From NCBI RefSeq assembly GCF_965243865.1, contig NZ_OZ251603.1:2356001-2420000 (forward strand): a DNA stretch of 64,000 bases. The letters are read 5' to 3'. The notes under the pieces were generated by a model. That model was not told the origin of the DNA, made no database searches, and was given only the letters and a program-made list of their open reading frames with translations. Both the position numbers and the translations under genes were made by a program. Source of the DNA: Hyphomicrobium_A sp965243865 (GTDB taxonomy: Bacteria > Pseudomonadota > Alphaproteobacteria > Rhizobiales > Hyphomicrobiaceae). Positions 25,960 through 33,682 of this stretch are shown here, one piece after another (the stretch's first letter is position 1; each line of letters begins with the position of its first letter).

Positions 25960-27831
25960 CTAATAAACTCTCGCCTTTGGCTCGATGTACTTGACCTCGT
26001 TGGTCATCGTGAACGTGTGCACCGGGCGGTAGTCCAGCTTTACGTTCTTGGCACCGTAGTCGGCCCAGGCCAGCGTGTGCTTCATCCAGTTCGCATCATC
26101 GCGACTGGGGAAGTCCTCGCGCGCGTGCGCACCGCGGCTTTCCTGCCGGTTCAACGCACCCGTAACCGTCACCGCCGCCTGCGCGATCAGGTTGTCGTAC
26201 TCCAGCGTTTCGACAAGATCGGAGTTCCAGATCAGCGAGCGGTCTGTCGTACGGATATCGTCGGAGGCCCGCCAGATATCACCGATCTGCTTGACGCCTT
26301 CCTCCATAACCGGCCCATCGCGGAACACCGCGCAGTGCGACTGCATCGACTTCTGCATGCGAAGCCGCAGATCGGCTGTCGGCGTCGAGCCGTTCGCGTA
26401 GCGGAAGCGATCGAGGCGCGCGAGCGCACGATCGGTGATCTCCGGCGCAAGGTCGGGCTGCGCCGCACCGGCCTCCAGCGTCTCTGCACAGCGCAGGCCC
26501 GCAGCACGCCCGAACACCACGAGATCGATCAGCGAGTTCGAACCGAGCCGGTTGGCACCATGCACCGACACGCACGCCGCTTCGCCGATCGCCATCAGGC
26601 CCGGCACCACCGTATCCGGGTTGCCGTCCTTCAGCGTCAACACTTCGCCGTGGAAGTTCGTCGGGATGCCGCCCATGTTGTAGTGCACCGTCGGTAGCAC
26701 CGGGATCGGCTCGCGCCGAAGGTCGACGCCAGCAAACACCTTCGCGCTTTCCGTGATTCCGGGAAGCCGCTCCGCCAGAATCTTCGGATCGAGATGGTCG
26801 AGGTGCAGATAGATGTGATCGCCGTCCGGACCGACGCCGCGCCCTTCGCGGATCTCAACTGTCATTGAGCGCGAGACGACGTCGCGTGAAGCAAGATCCT
26901 TCGCGTGCGGCGCATAGCGCTCCATGAAGCGCTCGCCCTCGCTATTGGTGAGATAGCCGCCCTCGCCGCGCGCGCCTTCAGTGATCAGCACGCCGGCCCC
27001 ATAGATGCCGGTCGGATGGAACTGCACGAATTCCATGTCCTGCAGCGGCAGTCCCGCGCGCAGCACCATCGCGTTGCCATCGCCCGTGCACGTATGCGCC
27101 GACGTGCACGAGAAGTAAGCGCGCCCATATCCGCCGGTCGCCAGGATCGTCTTCTTCGCGCGGAAGCGATGGATCGTCCCGTCATCGAGGTTCAGCGCCA
27201 AGATGCCCCGGCAAGCGCCATCCTGATCCATCAGCAGATCGAGCGCGAAATACTCGACGAAGAATTCCGCTGAGTAGCGCAGCGCCTGGCCATAGAGCGT
27301 ATGCAGCATCGCGTGACCGGTACGGTCGGCCGCAGCGCACGTGCGCTGCGCAGGCGGCCCCTCGCCGAACTGCGTCGTCATTCCGCCGAACGGACGCTGG
27401 TAGATCTTGCCTTCCTGCGTGCGGCTGAACGGAACCCCGTAGTGCTCCATCTCGTAGACGGCGGCGGGAGCGTTGCGGCACAGATACTCGATGGCATCCT
27501 GATCGCCGAGCCAGTCCGAGCCCTTCACCGTATCGTACATGTGCCAGCGCCAATCGTCGGGCCCCATGTTGCCCAGCGCTGCCGCCACACCACCCTGCGC
27601 CGCCACCGTGTGAGAGCGCGTCGGAAACACCTTCGTCACGCATGCGGTCTTGAGACCCGCTTCTGCGCACCCGAGCGTCGCGCGCAATCCGGCGCCGCCC
27701 GCCCCGACGACGATGACATCGTAGGTGTGATCATGGATCGGATAGGCGTGGCCGGTGACAGCAGGGCCCGCAGCCTTGTCAGGCTTCTTGGCGCTATTGG
27801 CCTTCGCAGCACCGTTCTTCTTCTCGGCCAT
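25960..27831 (-). CDS. sdhA: Succinate dehydrogenase flavoprotein subunit
   Basis: This 623-residue protein oxidises succinate to fumarate with covalently bound FAD. The FAD site is VIVVGAGGAGLRATLG near residue 40, and the flavinylated His is in PTRSHTVAAQGG near 73. Active-site residues are present in HPTGIYGAGVLITEGARGEGG and RLGSNSLIDLVVFGRAAG. An N-terminal extension of about 35 Lys/Ala-rich residues precedes the fold. It starts seven bases after sdhD, so sdhCDA form one operon, but sdhB is not next to it. Confidence 0.97.
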   Translation of the reverse strand: MAEKKNGAAKANSAKKPDKAAGPAVTGHAYPIHDHTYDVIVVGAGGAGLRATLGCAEAGLKTACVTKVFPTRSHTVAAQGGVAAALGNMGPDDWRWHMYDTVKGSDWLGDQDAIEYLCRNAPAAVYEMEHYGVPFSRTQEGKIYQRPFGGMTTQFGEGPPAQRTCAAADRTGHAMLHTLYGQALRYSAEFFVEYFALDLLMDQDGACRGILALNLDDGTIHRFRAKKTILATGGYGRAYFSCTSAHTCTGDGNAMVLRAGLPLQDMEFVQFHPTGIYGAGVLITEGARGEGGYLTNSEGERFMERYAPHAKDLASRDVVSRSMTVEIREGRGVGPDGDHIYLHLDHLDPKILAERLPGITESAKVFAGVDLRREPIPVLPTVHYNMGGIPTNFHGEVLTLKDGNPDTVVPGLMAIGEAACVSVHGANRLGSNSLIDLVVFGRAAGLRCAETLEAGAAQPDLAPEITDRALARLDRFRYANGSTPTADLRLRMQKSMQSHCAVFRDGPVMEEGVKQIGDIWRASDDIRTTDRSLIWNSDLVETLEYDNLIAQAAVTVTGALNRQESRGAHAREDFPSRDDANWMKHTLAWADYGAKNVKLDYRPVHTFTMTNEVKYIEPKARVY

Positions 27832-27837
27832 TATCGC

Positions 27838-28218
27838 CTAGCCCCCGAAGCTCAATTTCAGCACGGCAAAGATCGCAATTGCTGCGATCGCCGCCGAGAA
27901 GAATGTGTTTGCCAGCAGCGTCAGCATCTTCATGCCTTCGCCGTGCACGTAGTCCTCGATGATCACCTGCATGCCGAGCCGCATATGCACCGTCATCGAC
28001 ACGATCAGCGCGATCAGCGCGATGGCGACGAGCGGATGCGCCATTGTCGCCTTCACCGTCGCAAGGTCGGCACCCGCGAGTTTCACCAGAAGTCCGACCG
28101 CGAATGCCGCCAGGATCAGATTTGCTGCCGCCGTCACGCGGATCTTGACGAAGTGCCCAGCCCCCTCATGCGCCGAACCAAGACCGCGGGCCTTCTTCAG
28201 TGGGGTTGTCATTGCCAT
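27838..28218 (-). CDS. sdhD: Succinate dehydrogenase membrane anchor subunit
   Basis: The protein has 126 residues from ATG 28218, which overlaps the sdhC stop (TGATG). It has three membrane helices (about 30-48, 60-80 and 98-120). The HMRLGMQVIIEDYVHGEGMK segment between helices 2 and 3 is the conserved SdhD pattern with a haem-ligand His (VHMRLG) and an Asp-Tyr pair near the quinone site. With SdhC it anchors the complex and binds haem b and ubiquinone. A longer frame upstream only overlaps sdhC. Confidence 0.93.
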   Translation of the reverse strand: MAMTTPLKKARGLGSAHEGAGHFVKIRVTAAANLILAAFAVGLLVKLAGADLATVKATMAHPLVAIALIALIVSMTVHMRLGMQVIIEDYVHGEGMKMLTLLANTFFSAAIAAIAIFAVLKLSFGG

Positions 28219-28634
28219 CACTGCACCCATCCGCGTTCGCAGGCGATGTAGAGCCACAGCGCGCCGGTCAGCAGCACCGATAGAATGATCGTGCCCCACG
28301 AGAGAAGATTGACGCTGGGGATATCGAAGGCGGCGCCCGTGTCCCACACGAAGTGGCGCAAGCCGCCCAGCGCGTGATGTATCAGCGCCCAGGAGAACCC
28401 GACCAGCACCACCATGCCGAACCAAGTGGCGAACAGGCCGTTCACGAATGCAAAGTATTCCGGGCCTGTCGCCGCAGCGAACAGCCACCACGCCAGCAGC
28501 ACGGTGCCGACATAGAGCGCCGTCCCGGTGATGCGATGCACGATCGACATCACCATGTTGATTTGCGGCTTGTAGATTTGCAGGTGCGGAGAAAGCGGCC
28601 GCGCACGCGTCCGCTCTGGTGTCACCCCGGCCAT
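28218..28634 (-). CDS. sdhC: Succinate dehydrogenase cytochrome b556 subunit
   Basis: The protein has 138 residues and opens with the family signature RPLSPHLQIYKPQ. Three membrane helices follow (about 35-55, 65-90 and 110-132). The SIVHRITGTALY motif contains the quinone-site Ser and Arg, and the haem-ligand His lies in HHALGGLRHFVWD. It is the first gene of sdhCDA. An inverted repeat (CGCTAG...CTAGCG) lies 12 bases before the start. Confidence 0.95.
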   Translation of the reverse strand: MAGVTPERTRARPLSPHLQIYKPQINMVMSIVHRITGTALYVGTVLLAWWLFAAATGPEYFAFVNGLFATWFGMVVLVGFSWALIHHALGGLRHFVWDTGAAFDIPSVNLLSWGTIILSVLLTGALWLYIACERGWVQ

Positions 28635-28645
28635 ATGGTCCTCGT

Positions 28646-28670
28646 CGCTAGGTTTAGAGTCGTTCTAGCG
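28646..28670. promoter_or_regulatory. Inverted repeat at the sdhC start
   Basis: CGCTAG-N13-CTAGCG lies 12-36 bases upstream of the sdhC ATG. A site in this position could be an operator or a leader hairpin affecting translation of the sdhCDA messenger. No regulator is identified. Confidence 0.4.
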
Positions 28671-28737
28671 CGCTGACCGCCCCCCTGCAATTCGCCATTC
28701 GCCACATCCGGCGCGACCGCACCCCTCGGCCCCTTCA

Positions 28738-28790
28738 AAGCGCCACCTGCGGCGCTCAGGCGCCAACGCCCCCGGCGCATTCGCTCCGAT
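28738..28790 (-). repeat. Family B left-half fragment
   Basis: GCGCCACCTGCGGCGCTCAGGCGCC and CGCCCCCGGCGC resemble stems 1-3 of family B without the conserved right end. A complete copy (B4) follows 26 bases later. Confidence 0.45.
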
Positions 28791-28815
28791 CGGCCTTGCA
28801 TGGCCGGCCTCGATT

Positions 28816-28924
28816 CTTCGCCGCCGATGGCGGCAAGGGCGCAAGGCGCCCCGGCGCGAGCGCCGGCTATCAGCTTGCGGCACGTCAGCTGTCCAACAAG
28901 CTTCCCTCAGCTCGTGTCACCAAC
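28816..28924 (-). repeat. Family B structured repeat, copy B4
   Basis: Stem 1 is GCCGCC-GAT-GGCGGC, stem 2 is imperfect around GGGCGC-AAG-GCGCC, and stem 3 is CCGGCGC-GAG-CGCCGG. The right end is CAACAAGCTTCCCTCAGCTCGTGTCACC. It ends seven bases from the mch stop codon. Confidence 0.85.
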
Positions 28925-28929
28925 AAAAA

Positions 28930-29988
28930 TCAACGCGGCAGCAGCACCCAGGCGTCGAGCTCCAGCAGCACGCCCTCGGCGTATTGGCCATCCTCTTTCT
29001 TCAGCGGGAACTCGGCGCAATCGTTGTTCTTCACGGCAACGAGCCTGATGCGCAGTGCGCCGACGTCCGTGCGGCCCGGCAGCTCCGCCTTCTCCAGCAC
29101 CTCCGACCAGGCATAGACCGTATCGCCCGCAAAGCACGGGGAAACGTGCCGACCGCCGTTGATCGCCGCCAGGTGGAACGCGTTGTTCAAGCCGTTGAAC
29201 GACAGCGCCCGCGCCAGCGAGATGACCACGCCGCCATAGACGATGCGCTTGCCGAAGCGGCCCTTGGATTCGGTGTGCTGGTTGAAGTGCACCTTGGCCG
29301 TGTTCTGGTAGAGGCGCGTCGCGATCTGATGCTCGGCCTCTTCCAGCGTCATGCCGTCAACATGGGCGATCTTCTCGCCCACTTCGTAGTCACCCCAGCG
29401 ATAGGGCGATCCGGCGAGCGCAAAGTCGTATTTTCCAATATCGAGCTTCGGCACCGCGCCCCCGATCTCGGAGGGATCCACCCGATCCGGCAGCTTCGGC
29501 ACGATGGCTTCAGGCGCCGGCGCTTCCTTGTCGCGTTTGCGCACCATCACCCAGCGCACGTAGTCGAGCACCACATCGCCCGTCTCGTCGCGGCCGATCG
29601 AGCGCACGTAAACCGTGCCGGTCTCGCGGTTCGAGTTCTCCTTGAGGCCGATCACCTCAGACGTCGAAGCCAGCGTCGCCCCCGGATAGACCGGCTTCAG
29701 GAAGCGGCAATTGGCATAGCCGAGGTTGGCGATGGCATTGAGCGAGATCTCCGGCGTCGTCTTGCCGAACACCACGTGGAACGTCAGCAGGTCGTCCAGC
29801 GGCGACTTCGGATACCCGATGGCCTTGGCGAACGCATCCGACGACTGGACCGCAAACCGCGTGCCGTAAAGGCTGGTGTAGAGCGCCACGTCGCCCACCG
29901 TCACCGTGCGCGGGGTCGGGTGCACAATCAGCTGCCCGAACTTGAAGTCTTCGAAGTAGTTGCCGGGATTGGTCTTTGTCGAGGTCAT
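28930..29988 (-). CDS. mch: Mesaconyl-CoA hydratase (MaoC family)
   Basis: This 352-residue protein with two hot-dog/MaoC domains matches beta-methylmalyl-CoA dehydratase (Mch) of the ethylmalonyl-CoA pathway, which hydrates mesaconyl-CoA to beta-methylmalyl-CoA. The length and the RLYQNTAKVHFNQHTES, KRIVYGGVVISLARALS and VRKRDKEAPAPE segments fit that family as I know it. AAGGA lies about ten bases before the ATG. The upstream gene encodes a malyl-CoA thioesterase-like protein, which supports the pathway assignment. A generic MaoC dehydratase is the fallback. Confidence 0.85.
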   Translation of the reverse strand: MTSTKTNPGNYFEDFKFGQLIVHPTPRTVTVGDVALYTSLYGTRFAVQSSDAFAKAIGYPKSPLDDLLTFHVVFGKTTPEISLNAIANLGYANCRFLKPVYPGATLASTSEVIGLKENSNRETGTVYVRSIGRDETGDVVLDYVRWVMVRKRDKEAPAPEAIVPKLPDRVDPSEIGGAVPKLDIGKYDFALAGSPYRWGDYEVGEKIAHVDGMTLEEAEHQIATRLYQNTAKVHFNQHTESKGRFGKRIVYGGVVISLARALSFNGLNNAFHLAAINGGRHVSPCFAGDTVYAWSEVLEKAELPGRTDVGALRIRLVAVKNNDCAEFPLKKEDGQYAEGVLLELDAWVLLPR

Positions 29989-30075
29989 CGCTGAAATCGG
30001 TCCTTCTTGGAGGGCTCGGGGGCCGAATAGTCACAAAGAGGCGCTCTGTCGACTGCCTTTTCGCCGCTTACGCCG

Positions 30076-30122
30076 GCCCCCTCTCCCCATCCTTTATGGG
30101 GAGAGGGTCGGGGTGAGGGGCA
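30076..30122 (+). repeat. Family A interspersed repeat, copy A2
   Basis: CCCTCTCCCC-atcctttat-GGGGAGAGGG is followed by TCGGGGTGAGGGGCAG. It lies in the 178-base gap between mch and the malyl-CoA thioesterase-like gene, which are on the same strand. Confidence 0.8.
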
Positions 30123-30166
30123 GAAGCTGGCGCTTCCCTCGGCCGCTGCCAGCGCCGCAGCAGCCT

Positions 30167-31066
30167 TCAAAACCACTCCTCTTCCGTCTTCCGCATGGCC
30201 TCGATGGCATCCGCAATGGCCACCGTCCGCCGCGCCATTACCAGATGCAGGCGCTCCACCATCTTCCCCTCGAGCGTGATGACGCCCTTCTGCCGGTTGG
30301 CGGGCTCGTCGAACGCAGCGATGATCTTGCGCGCCCACGAGACCTCCTCCTCCGTCGGCGAGAACACCTCGTTGCAAGGTCCCACCTGCGAAGGATGGAT
30401 CAGCGTCTTGCCGTCCATTCCCAGCGTGCGCCCATGCTCGCACTCCTCACGGAAGCCGACGTCATCGCGGAAATCGTTGTAGACGCCATCCAGCACGTCG
30501 AGGCCGTACGCGCGCGCCGCGACGATCGTCATCGCCAGCCAAGGCACCACGGCGATCCGGTTATGCAGCGCCCTCGCCCGTGACTCCTTCAATAGATCGT
30601 TCGTTCCCATCACCAGGCAGGAAAGCCGGTTCTCCGGGTCCGCGCCCAGCGCCGCGATCTCGCGGTTATTGAGCACCGAGCTAGGCGTTTCCATCATCGC
30701 CCACAACCGCACTTTCGGGGGAGCGTTGATCGCCCCCAGCACCTTCGCGACAGTGACGATATCGCCCGGCGTCGAAACCTTCGGCACTAAGATGGCATCC
30801 GGCTCGACGCTGGCCGCGGCCCGCAAGTCGTCCATGCCCCACGCCGTTTCGATGGCGTTGACGCGGATCACCAGTTCGCGCCGGCCATATCCGCCCCCGC
30901 GCACCGCGTCGCAGATGTTGTCGCGCGCCGCCACCTTGCCTTCCGGGGCCACGGAATCCTCAAGGTCCAGGATCAGCGCATCTGCTGGAAGTGATTTTGC
31001 CTTTTCTAGCGCTCGTTGATTGGCGCCAGGCATATAGAGCACACTACGTCGCGGACGGACGGTCAT
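30167..31066 (-). CDS. CitE/HpcH-family protein, malyl-CoA thioesterase-like (Mcl2)
   Basis: The protein has 299 residues and adopts the HpcH/HpaI-CitE TIM barrel: SVLYMPGANQRALEKAKSL at the start, LILDLEDSVAPEGK with Mg-binding acidic residues, RVNAIETAWGMDDL, LWAMMETPSSVLN and DGKTLIHPSQV. It resembles (3S)-malyl-CoA thioesterase (Mcl2 of Rhodobacter) more than malyl-CoA lyase (Mcl1). Mcl2 hydrolyses malyl-CoA in the ethylmalonyl-CoA pathway, which fits its position beside mch. A citrate lyase beta-like or other CoA-lyase role remains possible. GAGGGAGCAGAGG precedes the ATG. Confidence 0.8.
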   Translation of the reverse strand: MTVRPRRSVLYMPGANQRALEKAKSLPADALILDLEDSVAPEGKVAARDNICDAVRGGGYGRRELVIRVNAIETAWGMDDLRAAASVEPDAILVPKVSTPGDIVTVAKVLGAINAPPKVRLWAMMETPSSVLNNREIAALGADPENRLSCLVMGTNDLLKESRARALHNRIAVVPWLAMTIVAARAYGLDVLDGVYNDFRDDVGFREECEHGRTLGMDGKTLIHPSQVGPCNEVFSPTEEEVSWARKIIAAFDEPANRQKGVITLEGKMVERLHLVMARRTVAIADAIEAMRKTEEEWF

Positions 31067-31340
31067 CCTCTGCTCCCTCTTGTGTGATGATCGAGAAAGT
31101 CGCCATCACGAGGTGCTGGGCGCCGAACGAATTTCTCGACCTGAATCGCACGAGCAACTCAATGATCAGAGCGTCCCTTTTGCCTCGAACGCTCGCTCGC
31201 CCCCATAGCTCGCGAGCTTCCGATCAGGGACGCTTGTGCATCGCACAATATCGTGCCTTCCGCGGAACACCAAGCACCGCGCACAACTTAGCGACTCTTC
31301 GCTGCTTGGCGAATGGCGCGACGTTCGGCACAGTCACTCC

Positions 31341-32168
31341 ATGGCCCGTGTCTTAGCTCTCTCTTCGCATGTCGCATTCGGTTCGGTCGGCCTCGCCGCC
31401 ATCGTTCCGGCAATGCATTGGCTCGGCCACGAAGTGATGGCCTTCCCAACCGTCATGCTTTCCAGCCACCCGGGATACCCGCACTACGCCGGCGGCGAAG
31501 TGGAAGTCGGCCGGCTTCAGGCCATGCTCGACGCCGCCGACGCCAATGGCTGGCTCGCTGACACCGCCGCCATCCTCACCGGCTATCTGCCGACTCCCGA
31601 GCACGTGCGCTTCGCCCGCACTGCCGTTGAGCGCGTACGCAGCGCCAACCCAGCCGCGATCTATATGTGCGACCCCGTCTTCGGCGATGAGCCGGAGGGC
31701 ATGTTTCTCTCGACCGGGATCGCCGAGGCAACGCGCGATCAGCTCCTGCCTCTCGCCTCCATCACCACGCCGAACAGCTTCGAGCTGTCCTGGCTCGGTG
31801 GCGGCGAGCCTGTCGACGGTCCCGAGAGCGCGCGCCGCGCTGCCGCTGCACTGGGCGTGCCGACCGTCCTCGCGACCTCCATCCCTGCCAGCGACAACCG
31901 CCTCGCCAACATCCTCTTCCAGAACAACCAGGGCCTCGCCTGCTTCGTGCGTCGGCGCGTTTCCGCTCCCCACGGCACCGGCGATCTCATCTCCTCGATG
32001 TTCCTCGGCAATCAGCTGAACGATTTCTCGCCCGCCTACTGCCTTGGCGCCGCCGCCTCTGCGGTTGACGCCAGTGTCGCGGCCAGCATGGGTCGCGATG
32101 AATTGCCCCTCGCGGGAGCAAGTGCTTTATGGGCCAATGCACGGGTGCTGCCCGCAGCATCCGCCTAA
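31341..32168 (+). CDS. Pyridoxal kinase, PdxY-like
   Basis: The protein has 275 residues from ATG 31341; the frame is open upstream but this start aligns with family N-termini (VLALSSHVAFGSVGLAAIVPAM). It belongs to the ribokinase-like vitamin B6 kinases. It has GYLPTPEHV, the conserved CDPVFGDE Mg/ATP segment and the anion-hole motif SAPHGTGDLISSMFLG with the catalytic Asp. It should phosphorylate pyridoxal to pyridoxal 5'-phosphate. It begins 274 bases after the divergent thioesterase-like gene. Confidence 0.88.
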   Translation: MARVLALSSHVAFGSVGLAAIVPAMHWLGHEVMAFPTVMLSSHPGYPHYAGGEVEVGRLQAMLDAADANGWLADTAAILTGYLPTPEHVRFARTAVERVRSANPAAIYMCDPVFGDEPEGMFLSTGIAEATRDQLLPLASITTPNSFELSWLGGGEPVDGPESARRAAAALGVPTVLATSIPASDNRLANILFQNNQGLACFVRRRVSAPHGTGDLISSMFLGNQLNDFSPAYCLGAAASAVDASVAASMGRDELPLAGASALWANARVLPAASA

Positions 32169-32197
32169 ACGGCACCAGCGCGAGGATAAGAGGTTCG

Positions 32198-33436
32198 ATG
32201 GCACGTAGGACGCAGAGCCGGCCCAGAAAAACGATTATTCAGCGCGTAGACGGAGCCAAGGCCTTCTTCCAGCACGAGGCCGCCGGCGGCATTGTTCTGC
32301 TCGTTGCCGCCATCGTTGGCCTGCTGATGCAGAATTCTGCGGCAAGCTGGCTCTATGACGCCCTGCTCTCGACCCCCGTGACGGTCCGCATCGGCGCCCT
32401 CAACCTCGACAAGCCGCTACTGCTCTGGATCAACGACGGCATGATGGCCGTCTTCTTCTTTCTCGTCGGCCTCGAGATCAAACGCGAGATGGCCGTCGGA
32501 GAACTATCCAGCATCAAACAGGCCTCGCTTCCCGCGATTGCCGCGGTCGGCGGCATGCTGGTGCCCGCTCTCATCTACTGGGCCATCAACCGCAACGACG
32601 ACATCGCGCTGCATGGCTGGGCCATCCCAACAGCCACCGACATTGCCTTCGCCGTCGGCGTCCTCGCCCTGCTCGGGCCGCGGGTGCCGTTGGCCCTCAA
32701 GGTCTTTTTGCTCGCGCTCGCGATCATCGATGACCTCGGCGCTATCATCGTCATCGCCGTCTTCTATACCGAGCACCTGACAGTCGAGGCACTCGCCCTC
32801 GCCAGCGTCGGCGTGGCGGCCCTCGCCGTCCTCAATGCCAAGGGCGTCACGCGCACCGCGCCCTACATTCTCGTTGGTCTGTTCATATGGGTGTGCGTGC
32901 TGAAATCGGGCGTTCACGCAACGCTCGCCGGTGTCGTCACGGCGCTCGCCGTCCCGCTGGCCCGGCCTCCCGGCGGCGGCCACGGCACGCTCGAGAACCT
33001 TGAAGAGGCGCTCGGGCCGTGGGTCAAGTTCGCCGTGCTGCCGCTATTTGCATTCGCCAACGCCGGCGTCTCACTGGCAGGCATGACGTTCTATCACCTT
33101 ATCACCCCCATCCCGCTTGGCATTGCCCTGGGCCTCTTCATCGGCAAGCCGGTCGGTATTTTTGCCTTCTCGCGCGCAGCTATCGCCATGGGGCTGGCGC
33201 AGAAGCCGGACGGATCGACCTGGCCACAGCTGTTCGGCGTCGCCTGGCTCGGCGGCATCGGCTTCACCATGAGCTTGTTCATCGGCATGCTGGCCTTCGT
33301 CGATGCAGAGCGCGCCGCCGAAATCCGCATCGGCGTCATCTTGGGCTCGCTGGCATCCGCGGTTGCCGGTTACTTGTTCCTCAAGGCGGCAACCAAACCA
33401 CGCGCGCCCGTCGAGCAGCGCACGGCACGCGCGTAG
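32198..33436 (+). CDS. nhaA: Na+/H+ antiporter NhaA
   Basis: The protein has 412 residues from ATG 32198 (AAGAGG five bases upstream). NhaA exchanges Na+ or Li+ for protons at the inner membrane. The family pattern is visible: NDGMMAVFFFLVGLEIKRE, PTATDIAFAVGVLALLG, the ion-binding Asp pair in LALAIIDDLGAIIVIAVFY, and LGGIGFTMSLFIGMLAF. About 11-12 membrane helices are apparent. The start lies 29 bases after the pyridoxal kinase stop, so the two may share a transcript. Confidence 0.96.
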   Translation: MARRTQSRPRKTIIQRVDGAKAFFQHEAAGGIVLLVAAIVGLLMQNSAASWLYDALLSTPVTVRIGALNLDKPLLLWINDGMMAVFFFLVGLEIKREMAVGELSSIKQASLPAIAAVGGMLVPALIYWAINRNDDIALHGWAIPTATDIAFAVGVLALLGPRVPLALKVFLLALAIIDDLGAIIVIAVFYTEHLTVEALALASVGVAALAVLNAKGVTRTAPYILVGLFIWVCVLKSGVHATLAGVVTALAVPLARPPGGGHGTLENLEEALGPWVKFAVLPLFAFANAGVSLAGMTFYHLITPIPLGIALGLFIGKPVGIFAFSRAAIAMGLAQKPDGSTWPQLFGVAWLGGIGFTMSLFIGMLAFVDAERAAEIRIGVILGSLASAVAGYLFLKAATKPRAPVEQRTARA

Positions 33437-33449
33437 AGCCCAGCCGGAA

Positions 33450-33506
33450 GCCCTCACCCGGCCGCGATCTGTCGATCGCGTCCGACCTCTCCCAACCGGG
33501 AGAGGT
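33450..33506 (-). repeat. Family A repeat, inverted copy A3a
   Basis: Read on the minus strand this is CCTCTCCCGGTTGGGAGAGG, then a GATCGACAGATCGC-type middle, then GGGTGAGGGC. It is arranged head to head with A3b, 22 bases away. Confidence 0.7.
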
Positions 33507-33527
33507 TAAGTTCCATCGCGATAACTT

Positions 33528-33585
33528 AGCCTCTCCCCGGCGGGGAGAGGCCGAAGCGAATGCATATGAGCTTCGGGTGAGGGGC
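33528..33585 (+). repeat. Family A repeat, direct copy A3b
   Basis: GCCTCTCCCC-ggc-GGGGAGAGGC is followed by CGAAGCGAATGCATATGAGCTTCG, itself a near-palindrome, and GGGTGAGGGGC. It pairs with inverted A3a between the convergent nhaA and SulP genes. Confidence 0.75.
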
Positions 33586-33614
33586 GTTTCGACTTCGATC
33601 AGAAAGACTCTAGC

Positions 33615-33652
33615 TGAAACGAAAACGAGCGCAGCGGGGTCCGCTGCGCTCG
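33615..33652 (-). terminator. Intrinsic terminator of the SulP gene
   Basis: On the minus strand CGAGCGCAGCGG-ACC-CCGCTGCGCTCG, a perfect 12-bp stem, is followed by TTTTCGTTT. It is 31 bases from the SulP stop codon. Confidence 0.85.
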
Positions 33653-33682
33653 CAATCCTCTCAGATGATTTCGACAGCGGCT

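Noticed and set aside
30167..31066. Calling this gene malyl-CoA lyase (mcl1) or citrate lyase beta (citE)
   Set aside because: The N-terminus and the LWAMMET and DGKTLIHPSQ segments resemble the malyl-CoA thioesterase (Mcl2) group as I recall it, and no citrate lyase partner genes are nearby. The name is kept tentative.
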